The notes: generated by a model not told the origin, from the letters alone. 64,000 bases of DNA from Tepidisphaeraceae bacterium (GCA_035998445.1 DASYHQ010000013.1:186001-250000), one strand, 5' to 3'; shown: positions 26,324 through 35,643, counted from the first letter of the stretch. Program-made: numbers and translations.

Positions 26324-27451
26324 ATGAACTCACGCCTGAACATCGCATTCTTCGGCTCAAGCCTCGTCAGCGCGTATTGGAACGGTGCCGCCACGTACTA
26401 CCGTGGCATCGTGCGAGCGCTGCACGGCCGCGGACACAAGGTCACGTTCTACGAGAGCGACGCGTACGATCGCCAGAAACATCGAGACATTGCGGACCCC
26501 GAATGGGCGAAGGTCGTCGTCTACTCGCATGAAAGCACGGGAGACGTACGGCGATGTTTGGACGTCGCGGCCGAGGCGGATCTGATCATCAAGGCGAGCG
26601 GCAACGGCGTGTTTGATGATCTGCTGGAAGCGGCCGTGGCTGATCTGAAGCGACCGTCGAACGTTGTCTGCTTCTGGGATGTCGACGCTCCCGCGACGCT
26701 CGAGCGCGTTCAGACGAACCCGGCCGACCCGTTCCGCTCGCTCGTGCCGCGGTACGACCTCGTACTTACCTACGGGGGCGGTGACCCGGTGGTGCAGGCG
26801 TACGAGGCACTGGGGGCGCGAAAGTGCATCCCGATCTACAACGCGCTCGACCCCCATACGCATCACCCAGTCCAGCCAGAACCGAAGTTCGCTGCCGACC
26901 TTGGCTTTTTGGGCAACCGATTGCCCGACCGCGAGGCGAGGGTTGAGGAGTTCTTCCTCAATACCGCCGCACAGTTGCCGGCCATGCAGTTCATGATTGG
27001 TGGCAATGGCTGGCACGACAAATCGATGCCGGCGAACGTGCGCGACGTCGGCCACGTTTACACGCGCGATCACAATGCGTTCAACTGTTCGCCGCGCGCC
27101 GTGCTGAACGTCAATCGCGACAGCATGGCTCGGTACGGATTCTCACCCGCCACCCGCGTGTTCGAGGCGGCCGGCGCTGGCGCGTGCCTTATCACCGATG
27201 CATTCGTAGGCGTCGAACAGTTCTTCGAGCCTGACGAAGAAATCCTCGTCGCTCGCGATGGCGACGAAGTGGCGGAACACGCGCGTTCGTTGTCGGCCGA
27301 GCGGGCGAGAACGATCGGCCAGGCGGCGCTGCGGCGGGTGTTGTCGGAACACACTTACGATCACCGCATCGGTCTGCTTGAGCAAGTGCTCGATGGGGTT
27401 GGCAGCAGCCGACCGGGACAGGCAGCCACTCTCGCATCGGTGTCAGCATGA
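26324..27451 (+). CDS. Glycosyltransferase, CgeB-like
   Basis: 375 residues. Same family as its neighbours: N-terminal IAFFGSSLVSAYWNGAATYYRG, a middle segment LVLTYGGGDPVVQAYEALGARK, and the C-terminal FSPATRVFEAAGAGACLITDAF and EILVARDGDEV. CgeB-like proteins are GT-B glycosyltransferases of spore coats and exopolysaccharides. The stop codon overlaps the start of the next gene (ATGA). The 27-base gap upstream keeps it in the same operon. Confidence 0.83.
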   Translation: MNSRLNIAFFGSSLVSAYWNGAATYYRGIVRALHGRGHKVTFYESDAYDRQKHRDIADPEWAKVVVYSHESTGDVRRCLDVAAEADLIIKASGNGVFDDLLEAAVADLKRPSNVVCFWDVDAPATLERVQTNPADPFRSLVPRYDLVLTYGGGDPVVQAYEALGARKCIPIYNALDPHTHHPVQPEPKFAADLGFLGNRLPDREARVEEFFLNTAAQLPAMQFMIGGNGWHDKSMPANVRDVGHVYTRDHNAFNCSPRAVLNVNRDSMARYGFSPATRVFEAAGAGACLITDAFVGVEQFFEPDEEILVARDGDEVAEHARSLSAERARTIGQAALRRVLSEHTYDHRIGLLEQVLDGVGSSRPGQAATLASVSA

Positions 27452-28614
27452 CGACCTTAAACTTCACGCAAAACCCGGAACAGGCAGTTGCAGCAGGCAC
27501 GCGCGCGCCAACAGATGCTGAGTCGCTGCGGATCGTCATCATCGGGTTGACGATCACCAGTTCGTGGGGCAACGGCCACGCCACCACCTACCGTGGACTG
27601 GTTCGCGAACTGGTGCGCCGCGGTCACGACGTGGTGTTTCTGGAGCACGATAAGCCGTGGTACGCCAGCAATCGCGATTTGCCCAATCCGCCTTATGGGC
27701 AGACATGTCTGTACGACAGCATTGACACACTAAAGGACCAGTTCGAATCTGACGTTCGAAATGCGGATCTCGTCATCGTTGGATCGTACGTGCCAGAGGG
27801 CGTCACCGTAGGTGAATGGGTCACTCGAACCGCCCGCGGTACGACCGCGTTCTACGATATCGATACACCGGTGACCCTGGCCAAGCTGGCTCGTGGCGAT
27901 TTGGAATATCTGTCGCCGGAACTAATTCGCAAGTACCGAATGTACCTGTCATTCACCGGCGGGCCGACGCTCACGCGGCTCGAGCAGCAGTTCGGCTCAC
28001 CCCGTGCGCTGCCGCTCTATTGCAGTGTCGACCCGGCGTTGTACCACCCGGAAGAACGCCCGCGGCGATGGGACCTCGGCTACCTCGGCACGTACAGCAC
28101 CGACCGTCAACCACCGTTGGACCGATTGCTGTTGCAGCCGGCCAGGGAATGGGAACAAGGCCGTTTCGTGGTGGCCGGGCCGCAATATCCACAGGATGTC
28201 GATTGGACGAACGTCGATCGCATCGAGCATCTGCCCCCTGCGGAACATCGCGCGTTTTACAACGAGCAGGCCTTCACGCTGAACATCACGCGCGCCGACA
28301 TGATCGCCGCCGGCTACAGCCCGAGCGTACGCCTGTTCGAAGCGGCAGCGTGCGGGGTACCGATCATCAGCGACGTGTGGGACGGCATCGAGACCCTCTT
28401 CACCCCCGATGAGGAAATCCTGCTGGCACGGTCGACGGCAGACGTGCTGCGATACCTGCGCCAGACCAGCGACGCCGACCGCCGGCAGATTGGTGAGCGC
28501 GCCCGGCAGAAGGTGCTGTCCGCCCACACCGCGGCGCATCGGGCGGCGGAACTGGAGCGCTATGCCCTGCAATCGTTAGGCGGTCGAACGCCGATGGCGA
28601 CGCCGGTTGCATGA
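27448..28614 (+). CDS. Glycosyltransferase, CgeB-like (paralogue of the previous gene)
   Basis: 388 residues. The start codon overlaps the preceding stop. It shares the layout of 26324-27451: IVIIGLTITSSWGNGHATTYRGL, LSFTGGPTLTRLEQQFGS, GYSPSVRLFEAAACGVPIISD and EILLARSTADV, so the two probably arose by duplication. The first 28 residues (rich in Thr, Ala and Gln) are an extra, probably disordered N-terminus. Predicted to add successive sugars in the same polymer. Confidence 0.83.
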   Translation: MTTLNFTQNPEQAVAAGTRAPTDAESLRIVIIGLTITSSWGNGHATTYRGLVRELVRRGHDVVFLEHDKPWYASNRDLPNPPYGQTCLYDSIDTLKDQFESDVRNADLVIVGSYVPEGVTVGEWVTRTARGTTAFYDIDTPVTLAKLARGDLEYLSPELIRKYRMYLSFTGGPTLTRLEQQFGSPRALPLYCSVDPALYHPEERPRRWDLGYLGTYSTDRQPPLDRLLLQPAREWEQGRFVVAGPQYPQDVDWTNVDRIEHLPPAEHRAFYNEQAFTLNITRADMIAAGYSPSVRLFEAAACGVPIISDVWDGIETLFTPDEEILLARSTADVLRYLRQTSDADRRQIGERARQKVLSAHTAAHRAAELERYALQSLGGRTPMATPVA

Positions 28615-28671
28615 TTTATCTGCTTCGACCGGACAAGGAGTGCAAGCCCAACAGCCGACGGAGTGACCGCT

Positions 28672-29472
28672 ATGACGACAACGATCGACCACGATTCCAA
28701 AGCCGCCGCGGTAGATCCTGAGATCGCCGCGCTTGGTCCCTGGTTTCACAACCTGCATTTGCCTGATGGCCGACAGACTTGCCCCGACCACTGGCTCGGC
28801 GATTTTCCGTCCTTCAAGTGGCGGGAGGTCGCCGGCTCAATTCCGGAGGACCTGAACGGTTGGCGGTGCCTCGACATCGGATGCAACGCCGGCTTCTACT
28901 CGTTCGAGATCGCCAAGCGCGGCGGCAGCGTGCTGGGCATCGATCTCGATGATCGATATCTCACGCAAGCGCGCTGGGCCGCAGAACAGTTCGGGTTGAG
29001 CGGCCGCACGCGCTTCGAACGCATGCAGGTGTACGACCTGGCCCGGCTGAACGAGCGGTTCGACCTCGTGCTCTTCATGGGCGTGCTCTACCACCTGCGC
29101 TACCCGATGCTGGGGCTCGATATCGTCTGCCAGAAGGTCGATCGGCTCATGCTGTTCCAAACGCTGACGATGCCCGGCACCGACGTGTTCGAACAGACGT
29201 GGGACCGCAACTTCCCCGAGCGACACCTCATGCAGGAAGCCGGCTGGCCAAAGATGGCCTTCTTCGAGCACGGCTTCGCCGGCGACCCGACGAACTGGTG
29301 GGCGCCGAACCATGCGGCGTGTGAAGCGATGTTGCGGTCGGCGGGCATGTGCATCGTCGGTCGGCCGGGTCACGAGTTCTACCTGTGCGAGCCTGATCCT
29401 GCTCGGCCGGCCAGCATCGCCACGTGGAATGCCGCGGAGCTGCTGTCGGCGACGGGGCGGTCGCAACGGTAG
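28672..29472 (+). CDS. SAM-dependent methyltransferase
   Basis: 266 residues from ATG 28672 with GGAG at 28660-28663; GTG 28663 is in frame but lies in the ribosome site. The class I fold is clear: motif I CLDIGCNAGFYSFEIAKRG, VLGIDLDDRY with the ribose-binding Asp, and FDLVLFMGVLYHLRYP. The N-terminal signature LGPWFHNLHLPDG with PDHWLGDFP is, as far as I recall, that of a methyltransferase family (TIGR04290-like) always found in glycosyltransferase cassettes; this needs a profile search. It probably O-methylates a sugar of the cluster product. Confidence 0.85.
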   Translation: MTTTIDHDSKAAAVDPEIAALGPWFHNLHLPDGRQTCPDHWLGDFPSFKWREVAGSIPEDLNGWRCLDIGCNAGFYSFEIAKRGGSVLGIDLDDRYLTQARWAAEQFGLSGRTRFERMQVYDLARLNERFDLVLFMGVLYHLRYPMLGLDIVCQKVDRLMLFQTLTMPGTDVFEQTWDRNFPERHLMQEAGWPKMAFFEHGFAGDPTNWWAPNHAACEAMLRSAGMCIVGRPGHEFYLCEPDPARPASIATWNAAELLSATGRSQR

Positions 29473-29497
29473 GTCGCCCACATCGCAGGAGGTCCTG

Positions 29498-30538
29498 ATG
29501 TCGACGGTGCTCGCACACGATGGAACGCAACGCGCCCGCACGCTGCGCGACACGCTGGGCGTGTGCCAGTGGTTTCACTATGAGGACCACCGTGCCGTCG
29601 ACCGCACGATCGAGCTGATGCGGGAGTTAAACGTCAGGCACCTGCGCACCGGCGTGTCGTGGGCCGACTACGTTCGACCCGGTGGCAAGGCGTGGTACGA
29701 CTGGCAGATGGCGCGGCTGCGCGAGGGCGGCATCGACGTGCTGCTGTCCGTCTGGCACACGCCGCCGAGCATCTCGATCGCCAACGCCTGCAATGCGCCG
29801 CCGCGGCGTTTGCAGGACTACGCGGACTTCATCGACCTGCTCATCACCGACTACGGCGACGCGTTCAGCGCGCTGGAGCTGTGGAACGAGCCCAACAACC
29901 GCTACAAGTGGAACTTCCCCGTCCACGATCCCCAGTGGCGCCAGTTCGCCGAGATGATCGGCGCGGCGGCGTACTGGGCGAAGCAGCGGGGCGTGTACAC
30001 GGTGCTGGGCGGCATGATCCCGGTCGACCATCACTGGCTAAACCTGATCGCCGACTACGGTGTGCTGCAACACATCGACGCCGTCGGCATCCACGCCTTC
30101 CCCGGCATGTGGTTCCCAGACAACCCAAACTGGGACTGGCACGCCCGCTGGGACGGCTGGGCCGCCAAAATCGCCTACGTCGCCGAGCATTCCGGCGGCC
30201 GCCCGATCTGGGTCACTGAGACCGGTATTGCAACGTGGGACCTGGCGCTGCACCGCGAGGCTAAGTACGAACTGCAAGTGCAGGCGCTGCGCGACGCCGC
30301 GGCCGCCGCTGCGTCATCGTCGGCCGCGCGGGTGTATTGGTACAGCCTGATCGACCTCGACCCGACCCGAGATGCTATCGAAGGGTTCCACGTTGATGAG
30401 AACGAGTACCACATGGGACTGGTGAAGGATGATGGGTTTCGGAAGGACGCGTTCGAGGTAATGAAGCAACTGATGCGAACCCCGGCAAGTATCGTCCCTC
30501 TGGAAATGAAAAAAGCCATGCCGTCAACTCGGGTTTGA
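29498..30538 (+). CDS. Clan-A glycosidase-like protein, paralogue of the fusion N-terminus
   Basis: 346 residues from the ATG behind AGGAGG (29487-29492, 5-base spacing). It matches the N-terminal half of the 20816-22960 fusion almost throughout: LGVCQWFHYEDHRAVDRTI, LRTGVSWADY, ELWNEPNNRYKW with the acid/base Glu, MIGAAAYWAKQRG, DAVGIHAFPG, and WVTETGIAT with the nucleophile Glu, ending in VYWYSLIDLDPT. Both catalytic Glu are kept. There is no signal peptide, so a cytoplasmic trimming, proof-reading or transglycosylation role is possible. It closes the glycan cluster. Confidence 0.85.
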   Translation: MSTVLAHDGTQRARTLRDTLGVCQWFHYEDHRAVDRTIELMRELNVRHLRTGVSWADYVRPGGKAWYDWQMARLREGGIDVLLSVWHTPPSISIANACNAPPRRLQDYADFIDLLITDYGDAFSALELWNEPNNRYKWNFPVHDPQWRQFAEMIGAAAYWAKQRGVYTVLGGMIPVDHHWLNLIADYGVLQHIDAVGIHAFPGMWFPDNPNWDWHARWDGWAAKIAYVAEHSGGRPIWVTETGIATWDLALHREAKYELQVQALRDAAAAAASSSAARVYWYSLIDLDPTRDAIEGFHVDENEYHMGLVKDDGFRKDAFEVMKQLMRTPASIVPLEMKKAMPSTRV

Positions 30539-30592
30539 GGACGGCACGGCTGGATAGAGTTTACCGAGTACTACTTAGATGCCTTACGACTC

Positions 30593-31483
30593 CTAGTAGT
30601 CGTACGGCGAGACACGAACTTGACCGAACTCGTGGATTTGAACGGTCGCGGCATGCCCGTCCACGAAGCTCACGTTGATACGCTTATCGTGACGCTTCAG
30701 CGGAATACCAGCCGTTAGCCAGCTCGCCTCGTAGATGTTCCGCAGGGTGCCACCGCCCGACCAATGGCTGGAGTAAACCAGCATGGCATTGTCCTCTACA
30801 TCATAGGACGGAGACGGACTGGTCTGCGGCCAAACGCCGCGGTCGGCAAACAGCATCGTCTCAGACGACTTCTTCACGCGGTGAAGCAGCGTCTGCAGGG
30901 GCTGGCCTTGCGTACCGTTATATGACGGCTGGCCCTTATAAGTGCCAAGTGTGTGCGAGAAGCCGACCCGTCCCTCGCCAGACGAGTTGGACACGGCCGC
31001 GATGTCGGCATTGATGCCATATGACACCTTGATCCGCTCGTGCGTGATGTTGTTCATCCGGTAGCCGCCATCTTCGATGGCGGGATCGCTGGGGCACCAG
31101 AAAATCTTCGCGACATCGTCGGGAGCATCCTGGAAGTTCACGCTCGACTTCTTACCGAGATAGGGGAGCAGTGCGCTCGCCCAGTCTTTGATGTCGCCCG
31201 AGTCGCGGTACTGCCACTTTCGGCGCGACGGGTCTTGATCGTTGAATGCGATCGCGTGCTCGGTCGCGGTGGGAATGCGTCCCTTCCACTCATTGGCGTG
31301 CATGATGGCCGCCATGGCGATCTGGCGCAGATTCGATGTGCACTGAAGGTTCTGTGCGGCCCGCCGCGCCTTGTTCAGGCTAGGCAGCAGGATGCTGATC
31401 AGCAGGGCGATGATGCCGATGACGACCAGCAGTTCAACCAGGGTGAAGGCCGTGGGACGACGCGTGGGAGTAAGGTGGGTCAT
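30593..31483 (-). CDS. Pseudopilin-like protein with prepilin cleavage site and VDGHA box
   Basis: 296 residues. N-terminal [23 protein letters not shown] is a type IV prepilin-like cleavage/methylation motif followed by the single membrane helix; Arg residues precede it. The C-terminal [17 protein letters not shown] is the H-x9-DG box of the very abundant planctomycete/lentisphaeral pseudopilin-like (DUF1559-related) proteins. Exported through a type II secretion or pilus-like system; function unknown. It lies downstream of the amylase on the same strand with 48 bases between, and the upstream gap carries the operator-like motif shared with the amylase gene. Confidence 0.88.
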   Translation of the reverse strand: MTHLTPTRRPTAFTLVELLVVIGIIALLISILLPSLNKARRAAQNLQCTSNLRQIAMAAIMHANEWKGRIPTATEHAIAFNDQDPSRRKWQYRDSGDIKDWASALLPYLGKKSSVNFQDAPDDVAKIFWCPSDPAIEDGGYRMNNITHERIKVSYGINADIAAVSNSSGEGRVGFSHTLGTYKGQPSYNGTQGQPLQTLLHRVKKSSETMLFADRGVWPQTSPSPSYDVEDNAMLVYSSHWSGGGTLRNIYEASWLTAGIPLKRHDKRINVSFVDGHAATVQIHEFGQVRVSPYDY

Positions 31484-31521
31484 AGAAGTGCCTTGTGTTC
31501 TTATGAATACGGTGAGTTTCC

Positions 31522-31530
31522 TAATCGGTT
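31522..31530 (-). promoter_or_regulatory. Operator-like motif AACCGATTA upstream of the pseudopilin gene
   Basis: The minus strand reads AACCGATTA here. The same nine bases occur at 34463-34471 upstream of the amylase, and a related site is at 35461-35473 in front of the LacI-family gene. Confidence 0.4.
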
Positions 31531-31531
31531 T

Positions 31532-34444
31532 CTAGTGGTTTACCCTTTTTTTGCGACGGCGGAGCAGCAGGCCACTGGCGGTGGCCAGCAGGCCGAGGGA
31601 CGTCGGCTCGGGGACGGGGACCGCGGCGCTCAGCGAGCGGTAGTAGTCCAGCGTGCCCTGCGACACGAGCGGCGACGAGCCGTTCGGCGCGGTCAGACCC
31701 AGGTTGTGCAGCCGCTGCAGCTCGTTACCCAATATGAACCAGTCCGAATTGGTCAGATAACCGTCCGCGTTCAAGTCGGCGGCGGGGTTGAACTGGCGGT
31801 TGTTGGTCGACAGGAGCCGCAGCATCTCGTCGAGGTCGTTGCCCTCGATGTAGCCGTCGAACGTCGTATCACCCAGCCCATGGCCGCGTCCGGTGGCGGG
31901 GTTGATGCCGGCGAAGCGTTGCACGTTGTAGGTGCCGGTCATCTCGTAGGTGACGATCGTGATCGCGTTGTTGCCGTTGTTGATGTCCGACAGGCCGAAC
32001 TTGAACAGATCGGTGTCGATCTGCCCGGCCCGGTTGCCACCGTTCACCAGCGACTGCACTTCGGCGTCGGTGAGGGCCGCCCCGAGGTTCATGAACACGT
32101 GCATGCTGTCGGCGGTGCCATCGGTCGATTGAACGAGCAGGTCGCGGTCCTCCGGATGGGCCGGGTCCCACGGCTTGAACTCGCTCGTCAACACCTGACT
32201 TACCGGCTTCAGCCGGTCGACGTAGATCGTCTCCTTGAAGCTGCTGTAGACCGCCGGTCCACCGTCGCTGCGATGGCGGAAGGCGCGCACCTCGATGAAG
32301 TGGTAGCCCTCGCTCAGCTGCGAAGCGTCGACCGATTGGCTGTAGCTGCCGTTGCCGGTCGCGCTGCCGTAGCCGGCGTTGCTTTGCGAGAAACGTTCGA
32401 ACCCGTAGACGACGCTGTTGGGCGTGACGTGGTCGACGTACCCGTTGCCGTTCACGTCGATGCCGCCGTCGATCTTGAGCACGGCCCCGTCGCCGTCGGC
32501 GTCGTAGTCGCGGAAGTAACCGAGCAGGTTGACCGCGTTCGTGTTCAGCGTGATGTCGAAGTTGTCCGACTTCACCACCTGCACGCTGGCGGTGCGGGCC
32601 GAGCCGTTGTTCCAGTCGGTCTGCGCATCGGGCCCGATCGTCTGGGCGACGTTGCTGAGCAACAGTTGGCCTTGGGGCGTGGCCAAGCCGTAAATCAGGT
32701 AGCCCTTGTCGACGTTATCGTTGTTCAGGAACTTGGCCCGCACGTACGAGGGGCCGTTGAAGTAGTCGTTGGTGACGGTCAGCAGTTCCGGCAGGCCGTT
32801 GGCCTTGGCGTTGCCGGTCAGTTCGATCAGTGGCGTGCCCCAGGGCAGGTCCACGTTCATGTTGGTCCAGTCGCTCGAGCCACCGTCGTTGCGGTTGGAG
32901 AGCATGACCAACGCCGATCCGCTGCGCTCGAACGCGTGGTAGTCGGTGCTGATCCAGCGCTCGCGATAGTCACCGCGGCCATGCGTGTTGCGGATGTTCA
33001 CCAGTTCCGTGATCGTGTCACCGTAACGGCCACCGAGCGCGTCGCCGCGACCGTCTTTGGGAAAGTCGCGGCCGTTGCCGTGCTCTTTGGCGTTGAAGTA
33101 GACGACGGCGTTGCCCGGCTGCATGAGCACGTAGGCATGGGCGACGTTGTTGAGGTAGGCGCCGTTGCCCTTGTCGTGGCTGCCCACGAACATCACGCCG
33201 GCCGAGCCGTTGCGCTTGCCGTCGTCGTAGCTGTCGAGGCCGGCGTTCACGACGTTGTTCCAGTTGTTCTGGAAGCCGTTGCCGGTCAGGTTGTTGTTGA
33301 GCGCGTCGACGAGCGCAAAGTCGAGCACGTCACGGTTGCCACCAATTCGGCCGGGATCGTTGGGGTTGATGTCCTTGCGGACAAAGTCATCGTCAACCTG
33401 GTTTGCATCGTGCCAGTCGGCCCCGCGCAGCAGGTAGTCGCGGTTGCTATCGAACACCTCGCCGTAGCTGAAGACGTGCGCGGTGGAACCGTCGAGCAGC
33501 TTGCGGTCGTTCGACCGGTAGACGGCCCGGTCGTAGTAGTTCAGGCTGAAGCCTTCGACGTGCTTGGCCGCGTCGATGCGGAAGCCATCGGCGCCGATCT
33601 CCTGCACCAGCCACTGCGTGTAGCGCATCAGGTAGCCGGTGGCGTTCTCGGGCGTCGCGTCGCCGGCCATCGGGTTCTCTTTGTTGAACGAGTAAACCTT
33701 GATGTCGGTTTCGCCGGTGCGCGGGTCAAAGACGCTGATCGACGGGCCTTGCAGGTCGGGGTAAAAGCGCGCGTTGTTCGGGTCGGCCACGTTCGCCAAC
33801 CGACCCCACTGCGCCGTGGTACCGGCGGGGAGGTTGCGGGAATCGTTCGGATCGACGGGGTTTCGGATGAACTGCCAGTTCTTCCCGTGATCGATGTCGA
33901 TCAGACCCGAGAGGCGGCCCTGGAGGTCGCCGTAGGAGTACGACGAGTTGAAATCACCGTCGGTGTTGGGAACGCCGTAGGGGTCACTTCCACCGTCGGG
34001 GTTCTGCATGACGAATCCGGGATAGCCACCCGCTTCGATGAAACCGGGGGTGCCGGCGTCGCTGAACCCGTTGTGGTTGATGATCAGGTCGAGGTGAAGG
34101 TCGACCCCGATCTTGTCGTACGTGCGGGCGACGTTCTTCAGGCCCTTCTCGGTGCCGTAGAGCGTGGGGTTGCCGGCCTTGCCGAGGTCGAACCGGTCGT
34201 AGACGTCGTAGCCGACCGATTGATTGCCACTATCCGCCCGGCCCGGTGGCGGCAGCCAGACCGATCCATAGCCCGCCTTGAACACGTCGGCAGCGCGGCG
34301 GGCCTGCGACTGGTAGGTGCCGTCGAACCACTGCAAGATCGCCGGTGCCGAGACATCTTCTGCGTGGGCATTGCCCGTGAGCGAAGCGATCACCATCGCG
34401 GCGGCAAGGGCAAGGGCGGACTGGCGGGGCGGTGTGTACATCAT
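31532..34444 (-). CDS. Secreted GH13 alpha-amylase with dockerin-like and PEP-CTERM domains
   Basis: 970 residues. A signal peptide (about 1-28, ending NAHA) is followed by a GH13 catalytic domain: DLIINHNGFSD, the nucleophile Asp in ADGFRIDAAKHVEG, acid/base Glu in FSYGEVFD, and the third acid in MFVGSHDKGNGA. Beta-rich modules follow, including Asp-rich DYDADGDGAV. Residues 856-915 hold two perfect 12-residue calcium loops, DTTFDGYIEGND and DLNADGYLTNSD, as in type I dockerins. The end, VPVPEPTSLGLL plus a hydrophobic stretch and RRRKKR, is a PEP-CTERM sorting signal. It should degrade starch outside the cell and be anchored by exosortase processing. No Shine-Dalgarno is visible. A long antisense frame on the other strand is a composition artefact. 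Confidence 0.92.
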   Translation of the reverse strand: MMYTPPRQSALALAAAMVIASLTGNAHAEDVSAPAILQWFDGTYQSQARRAADVFKAGYGSVWLPPPGRADSGNQSVGYDVYDRFDLGKAGNPTLYGTEKGLKNVARTYDKIGVDLHLDLIINHNGFSDAGTPGFIEAGGYPGFVMQNPDGGSDPYGVPNTDGDFNSSYSYGDLQGRLSGLIDIDHGKNWQFIRNPVDPNDSRNLPAGTTAQWGRLANVADPNNARFYPDLQGPSISVFDPRTGETDIKVYSFNKENPMAGDATPENATGYLMRYTQWLVQEIGADGFRIDAAKHVEGFSLNYYDRAVYRSNDRKLLDGSTAHVFSYGEVFDSNRDYLLRGADWHDANQVDDDFVRKDINPNDPGRIGGNRDVLDFALVDALNNNLTGNGFQNNWNNVVNAGLDSYDDGKRNGSAGVMFVGSHDKGNGAYLNNVAHAYVLMQPGNAVVYFNAKEHGNGRDFPKDGRGDALGGRYGDTITELVNIRNTHGRGDYRERWISTDYHAFERSGSALVMLSNRNDGGSSDWTNMNVDLPWGTPLIELTGNAKANGLPELLTVTNDYFNGPSYVRAKFLNNDNVDKGYLIYGLATPQGQLLLSNVAQTIGPDAQTDWNNGSARTASVQVVKSDNFDITLNTNAVNLLGYFRDYDADGDGAVLKIDGGIDVNGNGYVDHVTPNSVVYGFERFSQSNAGYGSATGNGSYSQSVDASQLSEGYHFIEVRAFRHRSDGGPAVYSSFKETIYVDRLKPVSQVLTSEFKPWDPAHPEDRDLLVQSTDGTADSMHVFMNLGAALTDAEVQSLVNGGNRAGQIDTDLFKFGLSDINNGNNAITIVTYEMTGTYNVQRFAGINPATGRGHGLGDTTFDGYIEGNDLDEMLRLLSTNNRQFNPAADLNADGYLTNSDWFILGNELQRLHNLGLTAPNGSSPLVSQGTLDYYRSLSAAVPVPEPTSLGLLATASGLLLRRRKKRVNH

Positions 34445-34459
34445 GGTTGCTTAAACAAA

Positions 34460-34472
34460 TTGAACCGATTAA
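34460..34472. promoter_or_regulatory. LacI-type operator-like site upstream of the amylase
   Basis: TTGAACCGATTAA lies 16 bases upstream of the amylase start. It resembles TTTAACCGGTTTA at 35461-35473, which has near-perfect symmetry around CG as expected for a LacI-family site. Confidence 0.45.
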
Positions 34473-34525
34473 CCGCTATTGAATAAGAAGGGCCGGCACC
34501 CGGTAGGATGCCGGCCTTCGGTGCG

Positions 34526-35302
34526 TTAGTTCGCGTGACGACGACGCAGCAACGCGACGCCACCCAGCGCGAGCAGCCCAAGGCTGGTCGGTTCGGGGAC
34601 GGGCGTTGCAGTGGTGAAGGTGCCGAAAGTCGAGAATGTCTGCGTGCCGGTGAACCCGGCGTTCGGCGCGTCACCGGCGCTGCCCGGCGTGGTCACGCTC
34701 AGGCCGATCGTCTCGTTCGAGCGGTAGCCTGACGTGCTGATCAGCGTGCCGACAAAGTCGAACGAGCCACCGTCGGCCACGCCGAGCGCGGCCTTGCTGT
34801 AGCTGAAGGTGAACGGCCCGGTGCCGCTACCGCTCAAACCACCACTGCTGACGAAGCCGAAATTGCTGGGGGTGGCCAGGTTAAACAGGCCCGAGAACGA
34901 GCCCGGTTCCAGCGTGATGGCCAGATCGGCGTCGAACGTCGGGGCGAAGTTAACGAGGGTACGACCGCTGCCGCTAAGGCCGGAGATCGCGGTGCGTCCG
35001 CCGTCAGCGTTGTCGGTAAGCGTCGAGGTGTTGGTGACGCCACCGGCACCATTGTCGACGTACAGCACGAGGGCGTTTCCGCTAAAGCTAACACCGGGCG
35101 ACAGCGAGAAGTCGATGTTGCTGCCGTTCTCGATGACCGTCAGCGTGCTGCCTCCGATCGCGCCACCGAACCCGGTCGCGCCGTTGCCACTGTAAACCGC
35201 CGCCGACACCGGCGTTGCGGTCGCCACCGCCACCAGGGCAGCGGCGGCCAGGAGAGCCGAGCGAGACGAAACGCCACGACGACGCGAGATACCCATTTTC
35301 AT
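34526..35302 (-). CDS. PEP-CTERM sorted secreted protein of unknown function
   Basis: 258 residues. I chose the ATG at 35302 because GGAGG (35309-35313) is 6 bases upstream; ATG 35308 would have no spacing. Signal peptide: RRR, then ALLAAAALVAVATATPVSAA. The mature part is a Gly/Ser/Thr-rich beta protein (about residues 35-225) without recognised catalytic residues, ending with TPVPEPTSLGLLALGGVALLRRRHAN, a classic PEP-CTERM tail. Probably a surface or matrix protein delivered by an exosortase. It shares the sorting signal with the amylase upstream in the same orientation but has its own leader. Confidence 0.87.
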   Translation of the reverse strand: MKMGISRRRGVSSRSALLAAAALVAVATATPVSAAVYSGNGATGFGGAIGGSTLTVIENGSNIDFSLSPGVSFSGNALVLYVDNGAGGVTNTSTLTDNADGGRTAISGLSGSGRTLVNFAPTFDADLAITLEPGSFSGLFNLATPSNFGFVSSGGLSGSGTGPFTFSYSKAALGVADGGSFDFVGTLISTSGYRSNETIGLSVTTPGSAGDAPNAGFTGTQTFSTFGTFTTATPVPEPTSLGLLALGGVALLRRRHAN

Positions 35303-35460
35303 ATCCATCCTCCGAAGGCCAAGTGACGCAGGTCGTGGTCGCACGAACGCATCAAGTGTCATTGAAATGTTCCAGCTCGAAAGCTCGCATCGCAGTCAAC
35401 CGGACCGCGACGGGCCGCTCCGCATCTCGAACCCGAGACAGGAGGGAAGTGCCGCTTCAG

Positions 35461-35473
35461 TTTAACCGGTTTA
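35461..35473. promoter_or_regulatory. LacI-type operator candidate 1
   Basis: TTTAACCGGTTTA is a 13-base site in which AACCGGTT is a perfect palindrome with a CG centre, the usual layout for LacI-family regulators. It lies 171 bases before the regulator ATG. Confidence 0.5.
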
Positions 35474-35586
35474 TCGGATAAAGCAAATTGAGATGTGAAT
35501 TTTGCGAGTGCCAAGCCGGGATTGAGGCCAGCAAATCGCGATATGAGGACATTCCCGCGGGATCGTTTGCTTTCGTTAAACGGCGA

Positions 35587-35602
35587 GGTAAACTGTTTTA
35601 CC
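35587..35602. promoter_or_regulatory. LacI-type operator candidate 2
   Basis: GGTAAA and TTTACC flank CTGT as a perfect 6-bp inverted repeat. The inner AAACTGTTT (35590-35598) also occurs at 43450-43458 upstream of the second LacI-family gene. Confidence 0.45.
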
Positions 35603-35643
35603 ACGTCATGAAGGCGTTGTTCCGGGTGGGAAGGTGGGGGCAG

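Larger units (their letters stand above)
35303..35643. other. Divergent control region of the LacI-family gene
   Basis: 341 bases between the PEP-CTERM gene and the LacI-family gene, transcribed in opposite directions. It holds two operator-like inverted repeats (35461-35473 and 35587-35602) and the start region of both genes. The regulator frame is open from 35488, but no start before 35644 has a ribosome site. Confidence 0.5.

Noticed and set aside
31040..34486. 1148-codon open frame on the plus strand opposite the amylase
   Set aside because: It mirrors the amylase codon by codon, is Val/Arg/Ala-rich without domains, and arises from GC-rich codon bias. The minus-strand gene has signal peptide, GH13 motifs and a PEP-CTERM tail.
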